Assembly (NCBI RefSeq): GCF_028551275.1
Contig: NZ_CP117025.1
Location: forward strand, 1,669,501-1,733,500
Reading direction: 5' to 3'
Source of the DNA: Sphingomonas hankookensis
Lineage (GTDB): Bacteria; Pseudomonadota; Alphaproteobacteria; Sphingomonadales; Sphingomonadaceae
DNA length: 64,000 nt
A program made the position numbers and the translations under genes. Positions 51,529 to 60,087 of the stretch are shown piece after piece (position 1 is the stretch's first letter; the number at the start of each line of letters is the position of its first letter). The notes under the pieces were generated by a model, which worked only from the letters and a program-made list of their open reading frames with translations, was not told the DNA's origin and did not search any database.

Positions 51529-53868
51529 ATGGTTCGCGTACTCCTGTTGCTCGCCGCGCTGTCGGCATTGTTTGCCGATCCGGCCCGTGCCCAGCAGAAC
51601 GGGTTCGACCTCGACGGGCCGGAGGTCGCGGTCAGCGTCACGCGGGGGGCGGTCGAACTGCCGGTCGCGGCGGTGCCGGCGCTCAGGGGCGGGGACAGGC
51701 TGACCGCGCGGGCGCTGCTGCCGGCGGACCAGTCGGCACGCTATCTGCTGGTCGTCGCGTTCCTGCGCGGCGCGACCAATCCGCCGCCCAAGGACTGGTT
51801 CTTTTCGGTCGAGACGTGGAAACCGAAAAAGGATGTGCTGACCGTCACCGTGCCGGAGGGCGCGGAGCAGGCGATGCTGTTCCTGGCACCCGAAGCAGGC
51901 GGCGGGTTTTCAGCGGTGCGCGGCGCGGTGCGGGGGCGGCCCGGCGTCTTCGTGCGCGCGGCGCAGGACCTGTATCAGGCATCGCTCGACCGGCAGCGGC
52001 TGGACGCATTCGTCGGTGCCATCGGACGGATCGGCGATGCCGCGCCCGAACGGCTGGCGAGCGCCGCCCCGGTACTGGCCGATGCGCTGCGCATCAAGCT
52101 GAACGCCGATTGCCTGCTGAAACAGCGGGCGTTGCAGGCGGCGTGCCTGACTCAGCAGCGCGACGCGCTGGTGTTGCAGGCGCAGCGCGGCGCGACACTG
52201 ACCGAGACGCTGACCGGAGCACCGGTCGACCTGGCCTATCGCGTGGCCGCGACGCGCGAGGGCGGGGCGGGCTATTACAGCCCCTATATCGGCCTAGCGC
52301 GCGATCTGGCCCGGCTGTTCGGGGCGTTTCGCAGCGCGCAATATCAATATCTGCCGGCATTGGCGCTGGGGCAGGGCGATGCGATCCACCTGCAGCTGAA
52401 CAGCGCCCCGTCGTTCCAGAATCCGCGATCGGTGCTGGTCGCGCCGCTGCCCCCGATCGGCGACGCGCCACCGCCCTTGTGGCGATCGGGAGCGCAAGGG
52501 GCGCTGTGCCTTGCCCGGCCGGACCTCGTGCTGCCGCTGGACGATGCCGCGCTGCTGTTCGCGACCGATTACGCCCGCGACCTGACGCTGAAGGTGACGG
52601 CGGCGGACGGCAAGGTGTCGCTGCTGAAGCTGACGCCCGATGCCGAGCGCGGCGGGCTGGTGCTGGCGGGCGGGGCGTCGGTCGCCGGGCCGATCACCGA
52701 TGCGGTGGTACAGGGCAGCTGGGGCTTCGACCGGTTCAGCGGGCCCCGCGTGCCGGCGCAGATCGACGGGCCGGGCGCATGGACGCCGCAACCCGATGCC
52801 AATGTGATCGTCGGGCGCGATCATCCGCTGGTGTTGCGCGGCGGTGCCTCGGCCTGCGTGTCCGGGCTGACGCTGCGCGATGCCGGGGGGCTCAGCCGAT
52901 CGCTGACGTGGAAGGCGGCGGCGCCGGATGCGATCGAGACGACGTTGCCGCTCAGCAAGACCCGGCCGGGGCCGTTGACGCTCACTGTCGTGCGGCACGG
53001 GGCGGTCGCGCCGGACCAGATTGCACTGACCGGTCGGGCGGAGCCGAGCCGGCTGGACCGGTTCACCCTCCATCGCGGCGACAAGGAAGGGGTGTTGGAG
53101 GGTGCGCGGCTGGATCAGGTGGCAGGCCTGACGCTGGGCGGCGTGTGCTTCACGGCCGGCGCGTTGACCCGGGTCGGTGAGGGGGACCGGTTGGTGCTGG
53201 TGGCCGAACAACCGCTGGGCGATGCGACCGATACGAGTGCCAGCGTGCAGCTGCGCGACGGGCGCAGCGCCACGGTCGCCGCGACCGTGGCGCCGTCGCG
53301 TCCCGCCGTGCAACTGCTCGACCGGCGAGTGGCGTTCGATTCGCCCGCGGGCGCACGGCCGATCGACTTGCCGGCCGGGCTGGTCCCGACGACCGCGACT
53401 CTTACCTTTTCGGCAAGGATCGCTGGAGGTCTGGGCGGACCGGACGACGGCATCGAGATCGCGGCGGGCGACGTGAGCCGGCGGCTGACGATCGCGTCGG
53501 GCGCCGTGCAGCGGATCGGCGATGACGTGGTGGTCGCGACCATCGCCCCGCAGGCGGCGTTCGGCCCGGCGGTGTCGGGTCCGATCCGGGTCCGGGTATG
53601 GCGCGGCGGTACGGCGGGCGATTGGCAGGCGGTGGCGACACTGGTCCGGCTGCCGGTGGTGACCGGTATCGAGTGCCGCGAGAGCTGCACGGTGAGCGGG
53701 CGCGACCTGTTCCTGGTCGCTGCGATCGGGACGACCCCCGACATGGCCGGGGCGGTGACGCTGCCCGGTGGGTTCGTCGGAACGAGCGTTACCGTACCGC
53801 GTGGCGGCGATGGTGCTATCTATCTGAAACTCCACGACGCCGCCGACGCGGTGTTGCGGGTGCGCTAG
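51529..53868 (+). CDS. Large exported protein of unknown function
   Basis: A 779-residue protein. A signal peptide (VLLLLAALSALFADPARAQ) gives a mature N-terminus QNGFDLDGPEVAV. The rest is beta-rich with many Ala, Arg, Asp and Gly residues and no obvious catalytic motif. A few paired Cys residues (ADCLLKQRALQAACL; GIECRESCTVSG) may form disulfides. It contains no helices long enough for membrane passage beyond the signal. ATG 51529 is chosen because it gives the signal peptide. It looks like a periplasmic or surface multi-domain beta protein; no family recognised. Confidence 0.75.
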   Translation: MVRVLLLLAALSALFADPARAQQNGFDLDGPEVAVSVTRGAVELPVAAVPALRGGDRLTARALLPADQSARYLLVVAFLRGATNPPPKDWFFSVETWKPKKDVLTVTVPEGAEQAMLFLAPEAGGGFSAVRGAVRGRPGVFVRAAQDLYQASLDRQRLDAFVGAIGRIGDAAPERLASAAPVLADALRIKLNADCLLKQRALQAACLTQQRDALVLQAQRGATLTETLTGAPVDLAYRVAATREGGAGYYSPYIGLARDLARLFGAFRSAQYQYLPALALGQGDAIHLQLNSAPSFQNPRSVLVAPLPPIGDAPPPLWRSGAQGALCLARPDLVLPLDDAALLFATDYARDLTLKVTAADGKVSLLKLTPDAERGGLVLAGGASVAGPITDAVVQGSWGFDRFSGPRVPAQIDGPGAWTPQPDANVIVGRDHPLVLRGGASACVSGLTLRDAGGLSRSLTWKAAAPDAIETTLPLSKTRPGPLTLTVVRHGAVAPDQIALTGRAEPSRLDRFTLHRGDKEGVLEGARLDQVAGLTLGGVCFTAGALTRVGEGDRLVLVAEQPLGDATDTSASVQLRDGRSATVAATVAPSRPAVQLLDRRVAFDSPAGARPIDLPAGLVPTTATLTFSARIAGGLGGPDDGIEIAAGDVSRRLTIASGAVQRIGDDVVVATIAPQAAFGPAVSGPIRVRVWRGGTAGDWQAVATLVRLPVVTGIECRESCTVSGRDLFLVAAIGTTPDMAGAVTLPGGFVGTSVTVPRGGDGAIYLKLHDAADAVLRVR

Positions 53869-53878
53869 TCCGCCGGGG

Positions 53879-53917
53879 CTTGTGAAAACGGCCAAAAGCA
53901 ATATGTACCGGTCGTTA
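53879..53917 (+). promoter_or_regulatory. Promoter and operator of the TetR gene
   Basis: TTGTGA (53879-53884) and TATGTA (53902-53907), 17 bases apart, form a good promoter. TACCGGTCGTTA (53906-53917) overlaps the -10 and the start codon. The same 12-base word pattern TACC-N5-GTA/TTA recurs at 54603 and 54650. The transcript would be nearly leaderless. Confidence 0.55.
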
Positions 53918-54528
53918 TGGAAAATGTGATCACCGCTGCACCCAAGGGGCGGCCACGCGAATTCTGTGTCGATCAGGCATTGGCGGCGGCGCTCGGCGTC
54001 TTCTGGTCCAAGGGCTATGAAGGCGCGTCGATGGCCGACCTGACCGAGGCGATGGGAATCACCAAGCCCAGCCTCTATGCCGCGTTCGGCAACAAGGAGG
54101 CGTTGTTCCACAAGGCGCTCGACCTCTACGAGGCCGAGAAGTTGGAATATATGCGCAAGGCGCTGGAACAGCCGACCGCGCGCGCGGTGGTCGAGCATCT
54201 GCTGCGCGGCGCGATCGATGCGCAGATGAGCAGCTGCGATCCCAAGGGGTGCCTGGGCGTCATCAGCATGAGCGCGTGCGGGGCCGAGGCCGAATCGATC
54301 AAGGCCGATGTAATGCAGCGTCGCGCGTCGTCGCAGGCGGCGCTGGTCGAACGGTTCGAACAGGCGAAGCGTGAGGGCGACCTGCCCGAGGATGTCGATA
54401 TCGCCGGGCTGACCGGGTATCTCTTCGCCATCTTTCAGGGGATGGCGGTGCAGGCCGGTTCGGGCGCGACGCGTGCCGATCTGGAACGGGTCGTGGCGAC
54501 CAGTCTGATGATGTGGCCGGGGCGTTAG
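53917..54528 (+). CDS. TetR/AcrR-family regulator
   Basis: A 203-residue repressor. The N-terminal helix-turn-helix is CVDQALAAALGVFWSKGYEGASMADLTEAMGITKPSLYAAFGNKEALF (in parts), followed by the all-helical ligand-binding half. SSCDPKGCLGVIS carries two Cys residues and aligns with the C-terminal domain of a TetR group that is often thiol- or electrophile-sensitive. No ribosome binding site precedes the ATG. Predicted operators lie on its own promoter and downstream at 54603-54661, so it probably controls itself and the 54924 gene. Confidence 0.88.
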   Translation: MENVITAAPKGRPREFCVDQALAAALGVFWSKGYEGASMADLTEAMGITKPSLYAAFGNKEALFHKALDLYEAEKLEYMRKALEQPTARAVVEHLLRGAIDAQMSSCDPKGCLGVISMSACGAEAESIKADVMQRRASSQAALVERFEQAKREGDLPEDVDIAGLTGYLFAIFQGMAVQAGSGATRADLERVVATSLMMWPGR

Positions 54529-54602
54529 CGTTCGATCCGGCATAGCTGGATCGACGCGGCGCCGTGCCTTTACGCGACCGGATCAGGACCTAAATATTAT
54601 AC

Positions 54603-54663
54603 TACCGAGCGGTACAGAAAGTCGTTGACGAGTCGGCCGGCCGTTAATATACCAGTCAGTATA
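54603..54663 (+). promoter_or_regulatory. Promoter with two TetR-type operators
   Basis: TTGACG (54625-54630) and TATACC (54648-54653) are exactly 17 bases apart. TACCAGTCAGTA (54650-54661), within the palindrome TATAC-N6-GTATA, overlaps the -10. A second perfect dyad TACCGAGCGGTA (54603-54614) lies just upstream of the -35. Both resemble the site in the TetR promoter. Confidence 0.6.
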
Positions 54664-54923
54664 GAAGGGGCGGCCGACTCGGCATTGCCCGGCTTTCGCA
54701 AGGATGCCGCTATGACCGAACCTGTTTTCCGCGCGCCGTCCCCGTAACCGGACGGCACGCCCAACCGCTTAGCTTCATCGACAGACCGTTTTCCGTCCTG
54801 ACCATCGTGTCCGGGCGATCGATGGTCGGCGTCATCATCACAGCGCCACGGACCCAACGGGGGCGGGCGGCGGCATCATCGTGCCGCCGGTCGGAGGGCG
54901 CTAGCCATTTCGGGAGGATATCC
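54664..54923 (+). other. Long leader with small ORF and hairpin upstream of 54924
   Basis: About 260 bases lie between the predicted start of transcription and the gene at 54924. They hold an 11-codon ORF (54712-54747, MTEPVFRAPSP, AAGGA upstream) and an 8-bp perfect hairpin CGGCGGCA/TGCCGCCG at 54868-54889, 35 bases before the next ATG. No longer gene is visible. Confidence 0.4.
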
Positions 54924-55355
54924 ATGGCCTATCTGCATTTTTCCGGCGATCCGGTTCTCGCGCCCTATACCGATGCCACGGTCGTGGCACCGGCGCGGGA
55001 GCGCAAGGCGTCGGCGACCGGGCTGACCGCGCTCGAATGGTCGGTCGTGGCGCTGGCGCAGCATGATCGCCTTTCCTCGCTGCGCGAGCCGTCGGCGCTG
55101 TCGATCGCGCTGGGCAAGGTGTTCGGGCGGGGCGGGCGGTCGCCGACGCTGGCCGATCCGAAGCTGGAGGCATTGCGGCGCATGGCGGTGCTCAGCTGGC
55201 ATCGCGGCTTCGCGGTCCCGGCCGAGGAGCTGACGGCGTTCCTGCGCGCAGGGTTCACCACCGATCAGTATGAAACCATGCTCGCCAGCATCGGTGCGGC
55301 GCGCAGCCGCGACGAACGCGCCGCGCGCGACAAATGGGCGGTGTCGGGGCTGTAA
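54924..55355 (+). CDS. Hypothetical protein downstream of TetR-type promoter
   Basis: A 143-residue soluble protein. ATG 54924 follows a strong GGGAGGATATCC. Sequence is helical: SLREPSALSIALGKVFGRGG, LEALRRMAVLSWHRGFAVPAEELTAFLRAG and FTTDQYETMLASIGAAR. No motif was recognised. It is the first gene after the promoter with TetR-type operators, so it is a probable target of the 53917 regulator. The sirtuin gene follows closely and may be co-transcribed. Confidence 0.7.
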   Translation: MAYLHFSGDPVLAPYTDATVVAPARERKASATGLTALEWSVVALAQHDRLSSLREPSALSIALGKVFGRGGRSPTLADPKLEALRRMAVLSWHRGFAVPAEELTAFLRAGFTTDQYETMLASIGAARSRDERAARDKWAVSGL

Positions 55356-55415
55356 TCGTCAGTGGCGGCGTCCGACACCCTTCCGGACGCCGCTTCGGTC
55401 GCCTATGCCACGACC

Positions 55416-56120
55416 ATGCGTGCGATCCGTAATATCGTGGTCCTGACCGGAGCCGGCGTATCGGCGGAATCGGGCATCGCCACCTTTCGCGGCCCCGGCG
55501 GGTTGTGGGAAGGGCACCGGGTCGAGGATGTGTGCACGCCACCGGCGCTGCGGGCCGATCCGGCGCTGGTCCATCGCTTCTACGACCTCAGGCGCGCGGC
55601 GCTGGCGACGGTGGAGCCCAATGCGGCGCATCATGCGCTGGCGGCGCTCGACCGTGCATGGGCCGACGAGCTGCTGATCGTCACGCAGAATGTCGACGAT
55701 CTGCACGAACGGGCGGGGACGGAGCGGCTGCTGCACATGCACGGCGCGCTCAGGTCCGCATTGTGCGCGCAGTGCGGCGCGCGCCAGGAATGGAGCGGGC
55801 CGCTGCCGCCGGGCAGCCGCTGCGGCACGTGCGATGCACCGGCGCTGCGGCCCGACATCGTGTTCTTCGGCGAAATCCCCTATGCGATGGACCGGATCGT
55901 CGAGGCGATCGGCGCGTGCGACCTGTTCGTGTCGATCGGCACGTCGGGCGCGGTCTATCCCGCCGCCGGCTTCGTCGAATGGGCGAACGATCGCGGCGCG
56001 GCGACGCTCGAACTCAATCTGGAGCGATCGGCCGGGTCGGACCGGTTCGACGACAGCCGGCTCGGCCCGGCGGGCGAGCTGGTGCCCGCCTGGGTCGCCG
56101 AACTGCTATCGTCACAATAG
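55416..56120 (+). CDS. cobB: CobB-type class III NAD-dependent sirtuin
   Basis: A 234-residue protein deacylase. NAD-binding VVLTGAGVSAESGIATFRG is N-terminal. FYDLRR gives the Tyr and Arg of class III sirtuins, which favour succinyl or malonyl lysines. TQNVDDLHERAG, the catalytic His in LLHMHGAL and zinc ligands CAQC and CGTC follow, then RPDIVFFGEIP. GTG 55362 would add 18 residues; ATG 55416 gives the standard length. It overlaps the end of the oppositely oriented molybdenum enzyme gene by 9 bases. Confidence 0.92.
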   Translation: MRAIRNIVVLTGAGVSAESGIATFRGPGGLWEGHRVEDVCTPPALRADPALVHRFYDLRRAALATVEPNAAHHALAALDRAWADELLIVTQNVDDLHERAGTERLLHMHGALRSALCAQCGARQEWSGPLPPGSRCGTCDAPALRPDIVFFGEIPYAMDRIVEAIGACDLFVSIGTSGAVYPAAGFVEWANDRGAATLELNLERSAGSDRFDDSRLGPAGELVPAWVAELLSSQ

Positions 56121-58454
56121 CCGGTCGAGCGTGATCGGCAGGTCGCGGACGCGGGTGCCGGTCGCGTTGTAGACCGCGTTGGCGACCGCCGCCGCGACGC
56201 CGGTAATGCCGATCTCGCCGATGCCATGCGCACCCATCGGTGCGTGCGGATCGGGAATGTCGGTCCAGATCACGTCGATCTCCGGCACGTCGAGATGCAC
56301 GGGGACGTGATATTCGGCCAAGCTGGGGTTCATGATCCGGCCGTTGCGTTCGTCGAAGTGCGTTTCCTCCATCAACGCCATGCCCAGCCCCATGACGATG
56401 CCGCCCCTGAACTGGCTGGCGGCGGTGCGGGGGTTGAGGATGCGGCCGCAGTCGAACGAGCCGAGGAAGCGGCGGATACGGATCTCGCCGGTGACGCGGT
56501 TGACGCCGACTTCGCAGAACAGGGCGCTGTGCGAATGCATCGACCAGTGCATGAATTCGAACGGCATCGATCCGGCCTTGGTCACGCTGACGCTATCACG
56601 CTGCGCTCGGGCGAGGATCGAGGCGTAGCGTTCGCGCCGGGTCGGGTCATCCAGCTTCGCAAGCGCGCCGCCGTCGCTGCCGACCTCGTCCGCCGACAGG
56701 CCGGCCAGCGGGGAGTCGTTGCCGGCCAGCTTCAGCAGGGTCGTCACCAGTTCGGCATGCGCCGACATGACCGCCGCGCCGATCGCGGCGGTCTGTTGCG
56801 AACCGCCGGCCATGATCGCGCCGGGAATGTCGCTGTCGCCATAGCCAACCTCGACATGATCCAGCGGAAGGCCGAGGCGTTCGGCGGCGACGATCGCGGT
56901 TGTGGTCGCGGTGCCCATGCCCATTTCGGCGGCGGCGACCTCTACCTTCGCATAGATCTCATCGCCTGCGCGGCGCAGCGTGATGCGCGCCTTGGCCCCG
57001 GGCATGCGGTAATAGGGATAGGTGCCGGTCGCGCAACCCATGCCGATCTGCCATTCGCCCTCGCTCCGGGCGCCGGGGGCGGCGGGGCGGGCGTCCCAGC
57101 CGAAGCGCTGCGCCCCGTCACGCCAGGCCTGTACGATATGGCGCGAGGAGAAGGGCAGGCCGCTGGTCGGGTCCTTGTCCGGCTCGTTGCGGATGCGCAG
57201 TTCGACCGGATCGATGCCCAGGTCGACCGCCAGCTCGTCGATCGCCGATTCCAGCGCGAACGTGCCGACCGCCTCGCCCGGCGCGCGCATGAAGGTGTTG
57301 GCGATCATGTTCATCCGCGCCACGTCGACCTGCAGCAGCAGGTTCGGCACGGCATAGGCGCTGCGGGTGCCGAGGATGAACGGTTCGGGCATGGCGTTGT
57401 GCGGCGTCATCACCGACAGGCCGGTATGGACCAGCGCCTCGAACCGGCCGTCCGCGCTCGCGCCGATCGCCACCCGTTGTTCGGTCAGCGTGCGTCCGCC
57501 GACGGTGCGGTACATCCCCTCGCGCGACAGGGCGATGCGGACCGGCCGACCGGACAGGCGTGCGGCGGCGGCGGCGATCACCTGATGATCCCACAGCCCC
57601 TTGCAGCCGAAACCGCCCCCGACATAGGGCGAGGTCAGGCGGACCTGGTCGGGCTTCAATCCGAAGACGTCGGCCATGGTCTGCGCCTGCTGCGTCACCA
57701 TCTGGCTGGCGTCGCGAATGATCAGACGGTCGCCGTCCCATTTCAGCGTCGCGGCATGGGGTTCGATCGGGTTGTGGTTGTGGCGCGGCGTGCGATAGCG
57801 CTGGTCGACCCGGTGCGCCGCCTTTGCCAGCGCCCCCTCCGCATCGCCGATCGCGTTGCGCAGCGGCTGGCCCATGAACAGCGCCTGTTCGGTGCCGTTC
57901 GCCTTTGCCGTGGCAAGGTCGGTGGTCGACGGCGCTGCGGCATAGGTCACGTCGAGCAGCGCGACGGCGTGATCCGCCTGTTGCTGCGTTTCGGCCAGGA
58001 CGCAGGCGACCGGCTGCCCGTTCCAGTGGATGCGGTCGTCCTGGAAGATGGCGAGGTCGTGGGGACCGACGGCGCTCGGCGAACTGCCGAACATCGGCGC
58101 CTTGGCCATGTGCGGGGCGTTGCGATGGGTCATCACCAGCAAGACGCCCGGCGCCGCCTCCGCCGCCTGCGTATCGATCGCCGCGATCCGTCCGCGCGCG
58201 ATCGTCGAATAGGCAAGCGCGGCATAGACCATGCCATCGAAGCGGTGCTCCGCCGCGAAGGCCGCGCCGCCGGTCACCTTCAGATTGCCGTCGAGGCGCG
58301 AGACGGGCTTGCCGATCAAACCGTGCTTGCGCGCGATCAGCGGGTCGGGGGTGCCACCGGGCATCCAGCGGTCGGGGGCGAGCGGCACGACCTTTTGCAG
58401 CGTACCCATCACCAGCCCCTGCATCTTCTGCTTGGCGGAATCGACAATGCTCAT
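56112..58454 (-). CDS. Molybdopterin-binding subunit of a xanthine dehydrogenase-family enzyme (PaoC-like)
   Basis: A 780-residue large subunit of a molybdenum hydroxylase. KHGLIGKPVSRLDGNLKVTGGAAFAAEH is the typical start. TSPYVGGGFGCKGL and ANTFMRAPGEAVGTFALESAIDELA match Moco contacts, and VEVAAAEMGMGTATTTAIVAAERL and GAHGIGEIGITG (Glu active site region) complete the pattern. With the next two genes it forms an aldehyde oxidoreductase of the PaoABC/YagTSR type. ATG 58454 overlaps the FAD-subunit stop. Substrate, probably an aromatic aldehyde or N-heterocycle, is inference. Confidence 0.92.
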   Translation of the reverse strand: MSIVDSAKQKMQGLVMGTLQKVVPLAPDRWMPGGTPDPLIARKHGLIGKPVSRLDGNLKVTGGAAFAAEHRFDGMVYAALAYSTIARGRIAAIDTQAAEAAPGVLLVMTHRNAPHMAKAPMFGSSPSAVGPHDLAIFQDDRIHWNGQPVACVLAETQQQADHAVALLDVTYAAAPSTTDLATAKANGTEQALFMGQPLRNAIGDAEGALAKAAHRVDQRYRTPRHNHNPIEPHAATLKWDGDRLIIRDASQMVTQQAQTMADVFGLKPDQVRLTSPYVGGGFGCKGLWDHQVIAAAAARLSGRPVRIALSREGMYRTVGGRTLTEQRVAIGASADGRFEALVHTGLSVMTPHNAMPEPFILGTRSAYAVPNLLLQVDVARMNMIANTFMRAPGEAVGTFALESAIDELAVDLGIDPVELRIRNEPDKDPTSGLPFSSRHIVQAWRDGAQRFGWDARPAAPGARSEGEWQIGMGCATGTYPYYRMPGAKARITLRRAGDEIYAKVEVAAAEMGMGTATTTAIVAAERLGLPLDHVEVGYGDSDIPGAIMAGGSQQTAAIGAAVMSAHAELVTTLLKLAGNDSPLAGLSADEVGSDGGALAKLDDPTRRERYASILARAQRDSVSVTKAGSMPFEFMHWSMHSHSALFCEVGVNRVTGEIRIRRFLGSFDCGRILNPRTAASQFRGGIVMGLGMALMEETHFDERNGRIMNPSLAEYHVPVHLDVPEIDVIWTDIPDPHAPMGAHGIGEIGITGVAAAVANAVYNATGTRVRDLPITLDRLL

Positions 58455-59440
58455 GCCGCTTCTCCCTTGGTCAGCGCGCCCAGCACGGCGGCCATCGTCC
58501 GGCCGGCCAGTGCCGGTTTGAAGCCGTTGTCCCGCAGCGGCTGTGCATCGGCAAATTCGGCGGCGGCGGCGTCGAGGAACGCCTGATGACCGGCCGGGCG
58601 CCCGCGCAGCATCGTCTCAGCGGTCGAGGCGCGCCACGGTTTGTGCGCGACGCCGCCGAACGCGATGCGCAGGTCGGCGATGCGGTCGCCGTCCATCTCG
58701 ACTGCCGCCGCGACCGAGACGAGCGCGAAGGCATAGCTCGAACGGTCGCGGACCTTGCGATAGGTCGAATTCGCACCGAAGCGCAGCGGCGGCAGCTCGA
58801 TCGCGGTGACGAGGTCGCCGGGCTCCAGCACCGTATCCCGATCCGGCCGGTCGCCGGGCAGGCGGTGCAACTCGGCAAGTGGCAACGTCCGCGATCCCGT
58901 CGCGCCGTCGACATGGACGATGGCGTCCAGCGCGGTCAGCGCGACGCACATGTCGGACGGGTGCGTCGCGACACAGGCGTCGGACGCCCCCAGCACGGCA
59001 TGGATGCGGTTGAACCCGCCCAGCGCGTCGCAACCGGTGCCGGGCGCACGCTTGTTACAGCGCGACCCTTCGGCATCGTAGAAATAGGTGCAGCGCGTCC
59101 GCTGGAGCAGGTTGCCGCCGACCGTCGCCATGTTGCGGATCTGCGCCGACGCCCCGGCCAAGATCGCGCGGGTCAGCATCGGGTAGCGGCGGCGCACCAG
59201 CCGATGTTCGGCGAGCGCGGTGTTGCGCGTGGCGGCTCCGATCATCAACCCGCCCTCGGCGGTTTCGTCGATCGCGGCGGGCAGGGCGCTGACATCGACC
59301 AGCATCGACGGTTCGGCCAGCCGCTCGCGCATCAGGTCGACGAGATTGGTGCCGCCGCCGAGATAGGCGGCACCGTTCGCGCCGCCCATCCGCTGCGCCT
59401 CGGCACGATCGGTGGCGCGGGCATAGGTGAACGGGGTCAT
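58451..59440 (-). CDS. FAD-binding subunit of molybdenum hydroxylase (PaoB-like)
   Basis: A 329-residue FAD subunit. NGAAYLGGGTNLVDLMRERL is the FAD loop and IRNMATVGGNLLQRTRC the second contact. A Cys-rich stretch (RTRCTYFYDAEGSRCNKRAPGTGCDALGG) has the spacing that binds a [4Fe-4S] cluster in PaoB. It overlaps both neighbours by 4 bases. It would pass electrons from the iron-sulfur subunit to FAD. Confidence 0.92.
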   Translation of the reverse strand: MTPFTYARATDRAEAQRMGGANGAAYLGGGTNLVDLMRERLAEPSMLVDVSALPAAIDETAEGGLMIGAATRNTALAEHRLVRRRYPMLTRAILAGASAQIRNMATVGGNLLQRTRCTYFYDAEGSRCNKRAPGTGCDALGGFNRIHAVLGASDACVATHPSDMCVALTALDAIVHVDGATGSRTLPLAELHRLPGDRPDRDTVLEPGDLVTAIELPPLRFGANSTYRKVRDRSSYAFALVSVAAAVEMDGDRIADLRIAFGGVAHKPWRASTAETMLRGRPAGHQAFLDAAAAEFADAQPLRDNGFKPALAGRTMAAVLGALTKGEAA

Positions 59441-59943
59441 GCCGCGACCTCCGCCGCGACGGTCGCGCGAATGGCATCGATGATCCCGTTATGCGCGCCG
59501 CAGCGGCAGAGATTGCCGCTCATCCGCTCGCGGATCTCCTCGCCGGTAAGCGTGACCGTCGCCGACAGGTCGTCGGTCACCACGCTCGGCACCCCGCGCC
59601 GTGCCTCCGCCGCCATGCCGATCGCCGAACAGATCTGCCCCGGCGTGCAATAGCCGCACTGGAAGCCGTCATGGTCGATGAACGCCTGTTGCAGCGGGTG
59701 GAGCGCGTCGCCGTCCGCGACCCCTTCGATCGTTGTGATCTGCCGCCCGGCATATTGCACCGCCAGCGCGAGGCACGACAGGATGCGTTCGCCATCGACC
59801 AGCACGGTGCAGGCTCCGCATGCGCCCTGGTTGCAGCCCATCTTGGTGCCGGTCAGGTGCAGCCCCTCGCGCAGATGTTCCAGCAGCGAGACGCGGGGAT
59901 CGGCGGGGAGCGCCACTTCCTTTCCATTGACGATCAACGACAT
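59437..59943 (-). CDS. [2Fe-2S] subunit of molybdenum hydroxylase (PaoA-like)
   Basis: A 168-residue small subunit. The plant-ferredoxin cluster is GCNQGACGACTVLVDGERILSCL, and the second cluster FQCGYCTPGQICSA with GNLCRCGAHNGIIDAI. E. coli PaoA is exported by a Tat signal; none is present here, so the enzyme is probably cytoplasmic. ATG 59943 follows GGAG by 8 bases. It is the first gene of the three-subunit operon. Confidence 0.93.
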   Translation of the reverse strand: MSLIVNGKEVALPADPRVSLLEHLREGLHLTGTKMGCNQGACGACTVLVDGERILSCLALAVQYAGRQITTIEGVADGDALHPLQQAFIDHDGFQCGYCTPGQICSAIGMAAEARRGVPSVVTDDLSATVTLTGEEIRERMSGNLCRCGAHNGIIDAIRATVAAEVAA

Positions 59944-60087
59944 GGCAAGTCTCCGATTCCGAAGCTGACGCGCAGGAGCAGAACAGGTTGCGGGCCTGCC
60001 GTCGAGCAGTTTCGGTCGAACGGTACGGACGCTGCGGTAGCCGGCGGGCCTGCGCGAAACTCGCTCGCGCAGACCGGCTGTCCGCAA

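Noticed and set aside
52294..54543. 749-codon minus-strand ORF
   Set aside because: Antisense of the exported protein and TetR genes; composition is typical of GC-rich shadow frames.
56226..58586. 786-codon plus-strand ORF
   Set aside because: Antisense of the molybdopterin subunit, which has all expected motifs.
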